DNA of 64,000 nt from Sessilibacter corallicola (GCF_021290925.1 NZ_JAJSLX010000002.1:1541749-1605748); one strand, 5' to 3'. Shown: positions 54,817 through 62,316, numbered from the stretch's first letter. Notes: generated by a model from the sequence alone, not told the origin. Made by a program: numbers and translations.

Positions 54817-55177
54817 GTCTCTCGTGGTATTTTCTTAGTTCTAATTTGTCTGTATTTTGTTGTCTAAAATTACAATTCTTAGTTGCTTAAATTTCGATAA
54901 ACCAAAGTGTTAATTCCTAATGGTGGTTACCAAGTTTAAAATTCTCCAGTTTTTACAGCTCTTTCTGTTTGTTGTTCTTTGATCACATTAGATTGCAGTA
55001 AACTTCCAGATTTTCAGCCTGTATTTTCTTTGTCCGCGTTGGCTTACGGTGAATTTTGGCTCTCAGTCCGCTATTTTCGTGGTAAATTAGTGTTTAGCGA
55101 AGTAATTCTTGTTACTTCAAAACGTACAACAAGTGGGCCAAATCGAAAGCCGCTATGCGTCTTCGATTTACCCTAGC
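54810..55177 (+). repeat. ORF-less integron cassette, copy B
   Basis: 368 bases, starting with the same 27 bases as copy A and ending with the same attC type. A 65-codon open frame at 54979-55176 exists only here: the equivalent frame in copy A hits TGA where B has TGG, and in copy C it stops after about 11 codons. It is therefore not called as a gene. Confidence 0.8.
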
Positions 55178-55184
55178 GTTCTAA
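55124..55184 (+). other. attC site of ORF-less cassette copy B
   Basis: Inner box GTACAAC at 55124 (exact complement of own start), outer junction GTTCTAA at 55178. Confidence 0.85.
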
Positions 55185-55213
55185 GTCATCCATGAATAGA
55201 GTACCGAGTAAGT

Positions 55214-55825
55214 ATGGAATTCGATAAAGAAAAATACAAAGTATGGAAACTACCTCACCCAATGTTGCTTCATTGGATTATCAATCCGGGGCTTGCATTC
55301 AATGAGCTAATCCTTGGACAGAGAATCCCTAAGGTAACCCTAATAGATAAAACTAGTGATGCTCCTTTAATGGAGAGACAGTACATTCCATGCCCTGAAT
55401 GTAGTGCGCTAAATGATGGTAGACTCTGGTCTAAAGGCAATTCACTTGGCCACTGGTTTGGTTATGTATGCCCAGAGTGTCACGGACGAATACCGTGCCT
55501 TTGGAATATCACCAGTCTAATATTACTTGCCTTAACGTTCCCAATTTGGATTTGGCTGAAAATATTCGGTGAAGAAAAATGGATTGAGAAAGAAAAAGGT
55601 CGCTTTGCCGAAGTTGTATCAAGCGATCTCTCAGAGGCCAAGAAAACTAATTGGCTCAGAATGGGTGTAACCTATGGAGTCTTAATGTTTTGTATTATGG
55701 TACTACCAAAAATTTTCCAAAACCAGTTGACCGTTAGCGCTATTGCTATTCAGGCAGTTATTTGGCTCGGTGGCGGTTTAGCATTCGGTTTATCAATGAA
55801 ACTATTCCTAGGCAGCAGAAAGTGA
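55214..55825 (+). CDS. Cassette 7: membrane protein with zinc-ribbon motif
   Basis: A 203-residue protein. CPECSALNDGRLWSKGNSLGHWFGYVCPECHG (about residues 55-87) is a CxxC...CxxC zinc ribbon. It is followed by a membrane helix (NITSLILLALTFPIWIWLKIF) and two C-terminal helices separated by a short turn. The combination recurs among integron cassette proteins in my experience, but its function is unknown. The ATG is about 30 bases into the cassette. Confidence 0.72.
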   Translation: MEFDKEKYKVWKLPHPMLLHWIINPGLAFNELILGQRIPKVTLIDKTSDAPLMERQYIPCPECSALNDGRLWSKGNSLGHWFGYVCPECHGRIPCLWNITSLILLALTFPIWIWLKIFGEEKWIEKEKGRFAEVVSSDLSEAKKTNWLRMGVTYGVLMFCIMVLPKIFQNQLTVSAIAIQAVIWLGGGLAFGLSMKLFLGSRK

Positions 55826-55828
55826 TAC

Positions 55829-55889
55829 ATAGAACAAGCGCGCCAATAAGGACGCTCGCAAACTTGCGTCTATTACGCGGTCGTTATGT
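55829..55889 (+). other. attC site of cassette 7
   Basis: Inner box ATAGAAC (own start GTTCTAA, six of seven), with outer junction GTTATGT at 55883. Confidence 0.8.
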
Positions 55890-55896
55890 GTAAAAC

Positions 55897-56202
55897 ATGA
55901 GTAGCAAAAATTTTCTTGTTTGGATTCCAACATTTATAGGGATCATATTGCTAGGAGTGTCACAAATAGATTTACATCTGTTCAAGGAAGGCATTTTTGA
56001 AGTTCGCACAATACTGGGTTGGGAGTTAGTTCTTGTAATATCGGGCTTGCTAAGCGGACTTGCTGTTTTATTTATAGGTGTAAGGTATTTGTTCAAAAAA
56101 GCTTGGTTTTTTTCGATTCAGTCATTTTTAAGCGTACTTGGTTTTATTATTCTGTTTGTTGTTGGCGGAATGCTTGGTGGGGCTTATCTTAATGCTACAT
56201 AG
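55897..56202 (+). CDS. Cassette 8: small membrane protein
   Basis: A 101-residue protein with three transmembrane helices (about residues 7-25, 42-65, 73-95). The ATG is 14 bases after the junction. No recognisable family. Confidence 0.7.
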   Translation: MSSKNFLVWIPTFIGIILLGVSQIDLHLFKEGIFEVRTILGWELVLVISGLLSGLAVLFIGVRYLFKKAWFFSIQSFLSVLGFIILFVVGGMLGGAYLNAT

Positions 56203-56208
56203 TAAAAT

Positions 56209-56289
56209 ATATAACAAGCACATCAAAAATCGCCCACAAAAAGCGTGGGCTAGATTTGTTAATGCTCGCCTTTTATGTGAGCGTTATTG
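56209..56289 (+). other. attC site of cassette 8
   Basis: Inner box ATATAAC (own start GTTATGT, one mismatch), central CCCAC...GTGGG stem, outer junction GTTATTG at 56283. Confidence 0.75.
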
Positions 56290-56365
56290 TACATAAGCAT
56301 GGCGCTTTCGGCTTGAAGCAGAAACTCACTAAACCTCTTTGAATTAGAATAGGGAAACTCGGAAC

Positions 56366-57082
56366 ATGGGCACTTGGGGCACAGCAATTGAAGAGAATGA
56401 TGTATTTGCTGATGCGTATGACTGTTTTTTTAACACTTATAACGACGGCTGCACTCCAGAAGAGGCGGCGGCAGAGGTAAAGGTCTCTCTTGCGAACTCT
56501 ATTGAAAATCCTGATGAGTCTATAGACGTATTTTTTGCCACAGTCCTTGCCCTTTGGGAGACTAAATCGTTACCCGTAAGTTATGTCGAAGAAGTGCGAA
56601 TAATCGTCGATAGTGGCCAGGATATAGATAGATGGAGGAGCTTAGAGGCTAACGATGAACAGCTTGAAAATCGCCAAGTACATCTCGAAGCGTTCTTATC
56701 CAAGATCAGCACTCCTCGTTCCAAGAAGAAAATACGGTCAAGGAAGAAGTTCGATTGGAGAGAAGAGGTCATGCTTGAGTTAGCTGCTCCTGATGGGAAT
56801 AAAGTATTTCGCGTGATTGATTGCTACGTAAATGGCAAGTATAAGTGTACAAGTGCATCCATGAAATGGGCCACAGGTGGTAATGGTATCTTTCAGCATC
56901 ACACGGAAGGCGCCGGGATTGAAGGGCGTTGGCTCAACTCTCAGAATCTTGAACTTGTAATTCACGACAGTCCTTACTTCTCTCAACAAAAGATTGCTTT
57001 TTATCTTAGAGGTGATCAGGGTGAAATCACTTATCTGACTGGGGATGGGCAGAGAATTGTGCCGGACAAATCACTTCCGTAG
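56366..57082 (+). CDS. Cassette 9: DUF4259 domain protein
   Basis: A 238-residue soluble protein. MGTWGTAIEENDVFADAYDCFFNTYNDGCTPEEAAAEV is the DUF4259 opening (residues 1-100), followed by a basic linker (SKKKIRSRKKFDWREE) and a C-terminal beta-rich region of about 90 residues. The function of DUF4259 is not known; such proteins are sometimes immunity-like. Start ATG 56366 has GGGAAAC upstream. Confidence 0.75.
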   Translation: MGTWGTAIEENDVFADAYDCFFNTYNDGCTPEEAAAEVKVSLANSIENPDESIDVFFATVLALWETKSLPVSYVEEVRIIVDSGQDIDRWRSLEANDEQLENRQVHLEAFLSKISTPRSKKKIRSRKKFDWREEVMLELAAPDGNKVFRVIDCYVNGKYKCTSASMKWATGGNGIFQHHTEGAGIEGRWLNSQNLELVIHDSPYFSQQKIAFYLRGDQGEITYLTGDGQRIVPDKSLP

Positions 57083-57164
57083 TTATAATTCCTCTTACAT
57101 GTAAAAAGGAGGACGGAACCATTGTCCATGCAACACAGCTTGCAGCGGATGTGTTCGATTGAGA

Positions 57165-57240
57165 CACGAGTCCTTAATAGAGTGTTCAATTCGTTCGCTA
57201 TCGCTCACTGGGACGTAGTATAAGACGCTGCGCCTTATGA
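57165..57240 (+). other. Degenerate attC between cassettes 9 and 10
   Basis: AATTCGTTCGC...TCGCTCACTGGGACG then GACGCTGCGCCTTATGA. The expected GTTATGA core reads CTTATGA at 57234. The inner box does not complement the start of cassette 9, so a fusion or decay is likely. Confidence 0.45.
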
Positions 57241-57271
57241 GTCTGAGTAAATTTTAAATTATGGAAGGCTA

Positions 57272-57964
57272 GTGAAAAATACTGGAGTAGTTAAAAATCC
57301 ACTGTCTGTAATTGCAATATTTGCAGGTGTTGCAGAGATAAGCGGAACTGGCGTTTTGCCATTTATAGATCCCGCAAATCGGGAACTGTACATATGGTTC
57401 TTGATGCTCTTTCCATTTACTTTAGTGTTGCTATTTTTCGGTACATTGAACTGGAATCATAAAGCTCTCTATGCACCTTCCGACTATAAGAGTGACGAAT
57501 CATTCCAAGAGAACGTTAATGGAATGAGATCTCAGAGAGAGGGTATAGCGTCAATGGAAAAGCTCATCGAAAACAAAGTCACAGAGGTACTTAATTCTAG
57601 TGATAACACTCTGCCGCCTGAATGTATTGCTCAAAGAATTACCGAATCTATTAAAACCAGTTCTTTTATCACCATTAATGCTCAACCCCTAACTGGTTCT
57701 GATGATGTGTTCGATCTCCCACACGTGGCTTTTTCTTCACTCAGCGCGCTAACAGATGAAATATATTTCCTATTACAAGACCATATAGGTCCATTTGAAT
57801 ATGGTCACTCATGGGTGCTTACCAATGAAAATGATACAATGATCAAAAATGCCAGAATGATAACTAAGACTCCGATAGGAGAGCCATGTCTAGATAATCG
57901 AAGCCTAAAAGAGGTTGGTATTCTACCAGGAATGACAATTAATGTATCGAAGCCCAACTTATAA
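57272..57964 (+). CDS. Cassette 10: membrane protein with C-terminal ubiquitin-like segment
   Basis: A 230-residue protein starting at GTG 57272 after GGAAGG. Two hydrophobic helices (about residues 10-27 and 37-58) end in LNWNHKALYAPSDYK. A linker with predicted helices follows. The C-terminal 70 residues (LTDEIYFLLQDHIGPFEYGHSWVLTNENDTMIKNARMI...DNRSLKEVGILPGMTINV) have the beta-grasp pattern of ubiquitin-like domains, notably SLKEVGI-PGMTINV. The function is unknown. The N-terminal module resembles one seen in several cassette proteins. Confidence 0.7.
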   Translation: MKNTGVVKNPLSVIAIFAGVAEISGTGVLPFIDPANRELYIWFLMLFPFTLVLLFFGTLNWNHKALYAPSDYKSDESFQENVNGMRSQREGIASMEKLIENKVTEVLNSSDNTLPPECIAQRITESIKTSSFITINAQPLTGSDDVFDLPHVAFSSLSALTDEIYFLLQDHIGPFEYGHSWVLTNENDTMIKNARMITKTPIGEPCLDNRSLKEVGILPGMTINVSKPNL

Positions 57965-58033
57965 CAAGGCTGTCAGAGTGACCAAAAAGCACTACTTAGC
58001 TTTGGTTTTTTAGCCCTTCTGGCGGTGTTAGGC
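57959..58033 (+). other. attC site of cassette 10
   Basis: Inner box TTATAAC; its complement GTTATAA is close to the degenerate start CTTATGA. The outer junction is GTTAGGC at 58027. Confidence 0.75.
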
Positions 58034-58046
58034 ACTTTATAAAGAT

Positions 58047-58442
58047 ATGAGTAAGAATCTTATTGCATACTTTTGTTTTGGCTTTGCACTTATCTCTGTT
58101 GTGAGTACATTTGCAATACCAGGCGGAGTTGAAGTTTCGATTATTTATATATTTTTGGCTGGTTTGTGGTATCAAACAGGTACCAGTTTCATAAAAAGAA
58201 AAAAATGGTCATGGTGGGCCGCATTAGTTCTTATTGTACTAATTGCCCTGGGAAGCCTGATTTCTGTTTGGAGTACAATCATAGCTCCAATATTTAATTC
58301 AAGTGTTAGAGGTGTAGGTTACGGCCGTTGGGTGTCGCTAGGTTTATTGGTCTTGTCCAGCTATCTTATTTATGTGTTGTTGCAGCCAGGTACAAAGAAT
58401 GAATTCTCCAATAATGACGAACAAGGTAAGCCAAAGTCGTAG
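58047..58442 (+). CDS. Cassette 11: small membrane protein
   Basis: A 131-residue protein with four hydrophobic helices (about residues 5-24, 30-47, 57-80, 95-113) and a charged tail. The ATG is 14 bases after the GTTAGGC box. No family assigned. Confidence 0.7.
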   Translation: MSKNLIAYFCFGFALISVVSTFAIPGGVEVSIIYIFLAGLWYQTGTSFIKRKKWSWWAALVLIVLIALGSLISVWSTIIAPIFNSSVRGVGYGRWVSLGLLVLSSYLIYVLLQPGTKNEFSNNDEQGKPKS

Positions 58443-58496
58443 CACTACGTATTACTGGACTCGTACAAACATTCGCCTTTGCTTGCGGCGTTATGC
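58430..58496 (+). other. attC site of cassette 11 (degenerate)
   Basis: GCCAAAG stands where GCCTAAC is expected; the outer part TTGCGGCGTTATGC is normal, with the junction GTTATGC at 58490. Confidence 0.55.
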
Positions 58497-58505
58497 ACTA
58501 ATGCT

Positions 58506-58971
58506 ATGAATCGGAAAAAGTCAGAAGGGTATAAGTATTCTCATGGATTCAGTTTGGAGAATATCTGTTCCATGCTCGCATGCATTTTTGGCGCTACTGT
58601 ATTGTTTTTGGCGTACGTCGATAATTCGCAGCTTTTGGTTCTAGTGCCAGCATTAGTATGCACTGGATTAGCTCTATTTTCTATTGATTTAGTGTTCACC
58701 ACCGTCTCGATTTATGGGGACAAAAGGTCTTTACATACAACCCTGCCATTCCTTTACTTTTAAGAAAAAATATAGATTCGACCGTTCTGATATCAAAGCT
58801 ACAAAAGTTAAAACTGATAAACGACTTACTAATTACGGACCAGTAGTCACACATTCAGTGATTTTGGTAACTAAAGATAATTGTAAACATGTTGTGCTCA
58901 TCCCGAGACATAAAGCTGAAGCAATTTCCGTTAAGAAAGAGCTTTCTCGGTGGCGTTACACCAGTTTCTGA
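58506..58971 (+). pseudogene. Cassette 12 first gene: membrane protein with PH-like tail, frameshifted
   Basis: The first frame (from ATG 58506) encodes two transmembrane helices (MLACIFGATVLFLAYV, LLVLVPALVCTGLALFSIDLVF) and then SIYGDKRSLH before stopping at 58763. The overlapping second frame from about 58725 continues HSFTFKKKYRFDRSDIKATKVKTDK...TKDNCKHVVLIPRHKAEAISVKKEL, a beta-strand-rich segment typical of the end of small bacterial PH-like membrane proteins. Joined, they make a coherent protein of about 155 residues, so a single-base change near 58720-58760 has probably split it. Confidence 0.65.
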
Positions 58972-58980
58972 GGTACGAAT

Positions 58981-59163
58981 ATGACTTGGGGAACAGGTTA
59001 CGTAATAGGTATTGGGTTAGCACTAATTTTCTGGTTCTTTCTTATTCGCCCTGTAGATAAAAAGTACTATGACAAGAAGCTTCGTATAATCCAAAAAAAT
59101 ATTAAGCAAAAAGAAAAGGTTGAACAAAACCAGCAGAAGGAATGTGCCGATACTGAACGTTAG
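58981..59163 (+). CDS. Cassette 12 second gene: small single-helix membrane protein
   Basis: 60 residues: MTWGTGYVIGIGLALIFWFFL is a membrane helix, followed by a charged helical tail (KKYYDKKLRIIQKNIKQKEKVEQ) predicted as a coiled coil. It begins 9 bases after the preceding stop with AGG upstream. No function is known. Confidence 0.6.
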   Translation: MTWGTGYVIGIGLALIFWFFLIRPVDKKYYDKKLRIIQKNIKQKEKVEQNQQKECADTER

Positions 59164-59174
59164 CAGTAATCAAA

Positions 59175-59214
59175 ACACAACAAGTTTGTTAAACAGTGTT
59201 TCGCTGCGTTCTTT
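59175..59214 (+). other. Short attC site after cassette 12
   Basis: ACACAACAAGTTTGTTAAAC then GTTTCGCTGCGTTCTTT; the junction GTTCTTT is at 59208. The inner box agrees only partly with the start GTTATGC of cassette 12, so one boundary may have been lost. Confidence 0.55.
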
Positions 59215-59338
59215 GTTGATAGCATTGCTTATATCTACGGATACTTATGTTTACTCAAGGTCTGAGCCCAAGCTTACGAAAAAACAAAAGACGAATTGCA
59301 TAAAAATCGTAGAAAATAACTATGTGTTCAGAGCGTAA
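59212..59338 (+). CDS. Cassette 13 first reading frame: tiny possible exported peptide
   Basis: About 41 residues from TTG 59212: LLIALLISTDTYVYS followed by a basic region with one cysteine. It ends 2 bases before the next ATG, suggesting coupling. A start codon at the cassette edge without a clear ribosome site makes this uncertain. Confidence 0.35.
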
Positions 59339-59340
59339 AT

Positions 59341-59586
59341 ATGGATAAATTTGGTGGTTCTCTTATGATGATTGCTGGCAGCTTATTGGTAATTATCACT
59401 ATTGTGGACGCTTTGGATGGCTCGTTTTATTTTGTAAGTAAATCTCAAGGCACATATCAGGTATTATTGGTCTCTGATCCTACGAAATTCTATTTAAAGC
59501 TTTTATGGCAAGTTTTTATTGGTATAGGTGTGCTGGTTTTAGGTAGGTATATTTATAATGCAAAAAAAAGCACGCGCCGTTTATAA
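59341..59586 (+). CDS. Cassette 13: small membrane protein
   Basis: An 81-residue protein with two transmembrane helices (about residues 5-24 and 52-72) and a short periplasmic loop. No family is recognised. Confidence 0.65.
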   Translation: MDKFGGSLMMIAGSLLVIITIVDALDGSFYFVSKSQGTYQVLLVSDPTKFYLKLLWQVFIGIGVLVLGRYIYNAKKSTRRL

Positions 59587-59597
59587 GAGCGTTGGGT
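59552..59597 (+). other. attC site after cassette 13 (degenerate)
   Basis: GCACGCGCC stem half and the perfect outer core GTTGGGT at 59591; the inner box is poorly conserved. Confidence 0.5.
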
Positions 59598-59602
59598 GAA
59601 AA

Positions 59603-60058
59603 ATGGAATTACCGAAGAATGTAAGAGTGGCATCATGGCTTGGAGCTGAATGTGTAAGCTCCTTTCTACAGAGAAATGATATAGTGGATAGGCGACTTGA
59701 AGATTTCACAAATCACATGTCAAGTCTCGTTTTTTCTGAGAATGTTCCTGAATGGGATGATGTAGCTATGAAACTACAGATAGATGGTATGGGAGATCCT
59801 TTACCAGATCATTTAGATTCGTTGGTTGGTTTAGATGAGTTGCTGATTTCAGTCAGGGAAATAAGTGCCAGCCAAATATACGGAACATTTTATCCTAGAG
59901 AAGTTGAGAGCCGTTTGATAAAAGCTATTGAAATATCGAGATTGGATCTATCCAATTATAATTTGTTTAGGATGGTTAGGGTGTCAACTAAACCAGAGGG
60001 TTGGGGGCCACCCTTAACAGAGGAATTTGTCGATGGTTTTCACCTTAATCGCAGCTAG
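59603..60058 (+). CDS. Cassette 14: hypothetical soluble protein
   Basis: A 151-residue acidic protein, MELPKNVRVASWLGAECVSSFLQRNDIVDRRLEDF..., with predicted helices followed by YGTFYPREVESRLIKAIEISRLDL. It has no membrane segment or known motif. Its size and character are those of immunity-type or toxin-antitoxin-associated proteins, without proof. The ATG is 12 bases after the junction. Confidence 0.65.
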   Translation: MELPKNVRVASWLGAECVSSFLQRNDIVDRRLEDFTNHMSSLVFSENVPEWDDVAMKLQIDGMGDPLPDHLDSLVGLDELLISVREISASQIYGTFYPREVESRLIKAIEISRLDLSNYNLFRMVRVSTKPEGWGPPLTEEFVDGFHLNRS

Positions 60059-60145
60059 CAAGGTGCCACAATTCATTCCGGACCTTTGGTTCTCCACTGG
60101 ATCCCAAAAGCTACGCTTTCGAATCCGCTGAGTGCAGTGTTGTTT
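60055..60145 (+). other. attC site after cassette 14 (degenerate)
   Basis: AGCAAGGTGCCACAATTCATTCC at one side and a weak outer core GTTGTTT at 60139. Confidence 0.4.
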
Positions 60146-60161
60146 GTCCTGGAGGTTTAGA

Positions 60162-60476
60162 GTGATCTACGAAATTCGAGTCGAGAGTGTAGTTATTGGA
60201 ACTACTAAGTTAGAGGGTGGTGATCCCCCGATGGGATTCGTATTCGGCAGCGTCACTCCAACCGAAAAGTATAAACCCCTATCTGGTGTAGTGAAAGCTG
60301 GGCTATATCAACAAGGTCAAGATATTGGGATTAAGTGCAAGTCTATTTCTTTTGAAGATCTCACTAAAGAAATGGGAGAGACATGTATCGAAATCACGGT
60401 ATTCATCGAGTCTGCTGAAGAATATGATATTTACTTCAAGCGCCACCGAGAAGTTTATGAAAATCAATTTTCTTAA
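60162..60476 (+). CDS. Cassette 15: hypothetical protein
   Basis: A 104-residue protein starting at GTG 60162, with GGAGG 7-11 bases upstream. MIYEIRVESVVIGTTKLEGGDPPMGFVFGSVTPTEKY... is beta-rich and ends in an acidic helix (ESAEEYDIYFKRHREVYENQF). It has no transmembrane helix or recognised family. Confidence 0.65.
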   Translation: MIYEIRVESVVIGTTKLEGGDPPMGFVFGSVTPTEKYKPLSGVVKAGLYQQGQDIGIKCKSISFEDLTKEMGETCIEITVFIESAEEYDIYFKRHREVYENQFS

Positions 60477-60481
60477 CCAGA

Positions 60482-60542
60482 AATTAACAAGTAAAGGCAT
60501 TGGACACACGATAAAGCTGCGCCTTTTACAATGGTGTTATAT
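60482..60542 (+). other. attC site of cassette 15
   Basis: Inner box AATTAAC at 60482, stem GTAAAGGC/GCCTTTTAC, outer junction GTTATAT at 60536. Confidence 0.7.
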
Positions 60543-60548
60543 GCATTG

Positions 60549-61002
60549 ATGAAATTACGTGTACTAACCGTTGTTTTTCTATTCTTGCCACTCAAAGTGG
60601 TTGGTTGTCCCTTAAAAGGGTATTGGAAATCTGATGAAGAGAGGACGTTGGCTAGCTTTCGCCAGGCTAAAGGGGTTACCTCGAAGCAAAAGGAAATTTT
60701 CGAAAACAAATTCTTCGGTAAACTCTACCTGCATATCGAGTGCAAAGAATTCACATCTGTCATAGAAGATTGGATAGAAACAAGTAAGTACGATCTCTTG
60801 TCGTCTTCCAGTTATGTCTGTAACTATCAGATACACCTCCGAACTTGAGGGAGAAGTAGTCCGTGAAGCAACAATAGAGGGTAATTGTTACTCTCTTGAA
60901 GTTAATGGGGGGCAGTTTAAAGAGTATTTCTGCCCTGTCAGTGCTGAAGCATATAACAAGGCCATCAAATTCGCGCGGCAAGCCGGGCCGGACGACCAAT
61001 AA
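60549..61002 (+). pseudogene. Cassette 16: exported protein, frameshifted
   Basis: The first frame begins MKLRVLTVVFLFLPLKVVGC, a secretion or lipoprotein-like signal, and runs to 60848 with GYWKSDEERTLASFRQAKG. The second frame takes over near 60805-60820 and continues YTSELEGEVVREATIEGNCYSLEVNGGQFKEYFCPVSAEAYNKAI, ending at 61002 inside the attC as other cassette genes do. The join gives a beta-rich protein of about 150 residues (lipocalin-like pattern GYW at the N-terminus). The split is probably a disabling frameshift. Confidence 0.68.
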
Positions 61003-61031
61003 GTTGGTCGCTGATTATGGCGGCGTTGTAC
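60951..61031 (+). other. attC site of cassette 16
   Basis: Inner box ATATAAC exactly complements the cassette start GTTATAT (60536); outer junction GTTGTAC at 61025. Confidence 0.9.
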
Positions 61032-61393
61032 ATCTTCCGTGGTATTTTCTTGACTCTAACTTGACTGTTTTATATCGTCAAAAAACGCAATTCTTGATTG
61101 CTGGAACTTCAACAAACTAAAGTGTTAATTGGTAGTCGTGGCTACCAATTTTAAATTTTTCTCAGATCCGAAAAACCTTTCCATTCGTTCTTCTTTGACC
61201 ATGTTAAGTTGCAGTAAACTTCCAAGTTGTTAGTCTGTATTTTCTTTGTCCGCATTGGTTTTGCAGTCAATTTTGGCTCTCATGCTCGCTGATTTCATGG
61301 TAAATTAAGGTTTAGTCGAAGTAATTGTTATTGCTTCAAAATGTACAACAAGTGGGTCAAATCGAAAGCCGCTACGCGTCTTCTTACCCAAGC
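61025..61393 (+). repeat. ORF-less integron cassette, copy C
   Basis: 369 bases, the most divergent of the three copies. It retains the start GTTGTAC, GTGGTATTTTCTT, the central TTGCAGTAAACTTCCA...CTGTATTTTCTTTGTCC block and the attC (inner box GTACAAC, 61343-61349). A perfect stem ATTGGTAG/CTACCAAT at about 61130-61152 is only partly kept in A and B. No gene is supported. Confidence 0.8.
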
Positions 61394-61400
61394 GTTATGT
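61343..61400 (+). other. attC site of ORF-less cassette copy C
   Basis: Inner box GTACAAC, exact complement of own start; outer junction GTTATGT at 61394. Confidence 0.85.
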
Positions 61401-61412
61401 GTCAGAAGAGTC

Positions 61413-61697
61413 ATGAATAAACCTCCGAAAGAAATAGACGATGCCAAAGTGCTTGAGTGGGCTTGGTCTGGAAGAAAGCCATTTGGTGAACTCCTCTATG
61501 AATCAGGGGAGCTTGCCGCGGAAATATTTGGGTTAGCGATTTGCCAGTACGATGACTCCGAAACTATTTATCGATTTAGCTGTGATGCTAATTGGACAAC
61601 TGAGCAAGACGCACAGTATCAAAGCGTTGCAGAAGCAAAACAAAACTTACCAGTGCAGTACAGAAATATTGAGGCACACTGGCAAAAATATGAGTAA
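61413..61697 (+). CDS. Cassette 18: hypothetical soluble protein
   Basis: A 94-residue protein. MNKPPKEIDDAKVLEWAWSGRKPFGELLYESGELAAEIFGLAICQYDD is followed by SFDANWTTEQDAQYQSVAEAKQNLP-like sequence (FSCDANWTTEQDAQY here). ATG 61413 lies 13 bases after the junction and is preferred over in-frame codons in the preceding attC. No family recognised; the size suggests an immunity-like protein. Confidence 0.65.
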   Translation: MNKPPKEIDDAKVLEWAWSGRKPFGELLYESGELAAEIFGLAICQYDDSETIYRFSCDANWTTEQDAQYQSVAEAKQNLPVQYRNIEAHWQKYE

Positions 61698-61699
61698 AC

Positions 61700-61778
61700 A
61701 CATAACTAGGCGCTATTGCCACCACACTTTGTGTGGCTGGTACCTCCGTACTTCGTGCTCCGACTCCAGGCGTTACTT
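61700..61778 (+). other. attC site of cassette 18
   Basis: Inner box ACATAAC exactly complements own start GTTATGT; central CCACAC(TTT)GTGTGG stem; outer junction GTTACTT at 61772. Confidence 0.9.
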
Positions 61779-61790
61779 ATCAACGAAGCT

Positions 61791-62219
61791 ATGAGCGAAG
61801 AATCGAACAAGAAATATATACTGGCGGCAACATCCGTATCATTTATCTTGCCAATTTCGCTAATGATAGGAATATTCCTATACGGTTTTGGATCACCTGA
61901 ATCTGATTCTGGCGCTATACAGGGGTTTATTTTTACTGTGATGCTCTTCCCAGTGATATTTATTTTCCAATTAGTAGCTTATTAGGTTCTAGGTAAATCG
62001 CAGTTAAAACGTGAAAGACCATCTGTGATTCTAGGCGGTTTTTTGGGTGCGGTATTAGCTACGCCTTTATCTCTAGTATTTTTCGATTTTGGTCTATCAA
62101 CAGGCTATTCAATATTTGAATCTATTGTATTAGCGGTCGTAATAATATTTCTTCCATTGTGGTTAAGCTTTGTGTCTGGCTCATCGGTTCAATACTACTT
62201 AATGGTAAAAAATGCATAA
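61791..62219 (+). pseudogene. Cassette 19: four-helix membrane protein with in-frame TAG
   Basis: A single frame from ATG 61791 to 62219 interrupted only by TAG at about 61983-61985 (after FQLVAY). Upstream there are two membrane helices (YILAATSVSFILPISLMIGIFLYGF; GFIFTVMLFPVIFIFQLV). Downstream in the same frame VLGKSQLKRERPSVILGGFLGAVLATPLSLVFF and a fourth helix follow. A one-base change from a leucine codon would explain the stop. The downstream part could restart at GTG 62025 but has no good ribosome site. Confidence 0.7.
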
Positions 62220-62306
62220 CAAGGCCATCAAAAATCGCTGTACTTTGTTCCACTGGACCTCTTTAAGCTGCGGCGTTTCAGTCGGCCCTTTATGGCAGCA
62301 TTAGGT
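62214..62306 (+). other. attC region after cassette 19
   Basis: Inner box GCATAAC at 62214 and AAGGCCATCAAAAATCGC. Two possible outer ends are GCGTTTCAG at 62274 and the mutated core ATTAGGT at 62300, the latter fitting the inner box of the next cassette. Confidence 0.6.
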
Positions 62307-62316
62307 GCTCTACTTA

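Noticed and set aside
54979..55176. 65-codon open frame in ORF-less cassette copy B
   Set aside because: The equivalent frame is stopped early in copies A and C, so coding is not conserved.
54441..55177. Tandem cassette copies as a CRISPR or satellite repeat
   Set aside because: Units of about 369 bp ending in attC boxes and a third copy 6 kb away fit integron cassettes, not CRISPR or satellite DNA.
59120..59211. Longer upstream start for the tiny cassette 13 frame
   Set aside because: It would begin within the previous cassette and run across the attC; not credible as a cassette gene.
62025..62219. Separate 64-residue protein
   Set aside because: It is in the same frame as the preceding 64 codons with only one TAG between, so it is better explained as part of one broken gene.
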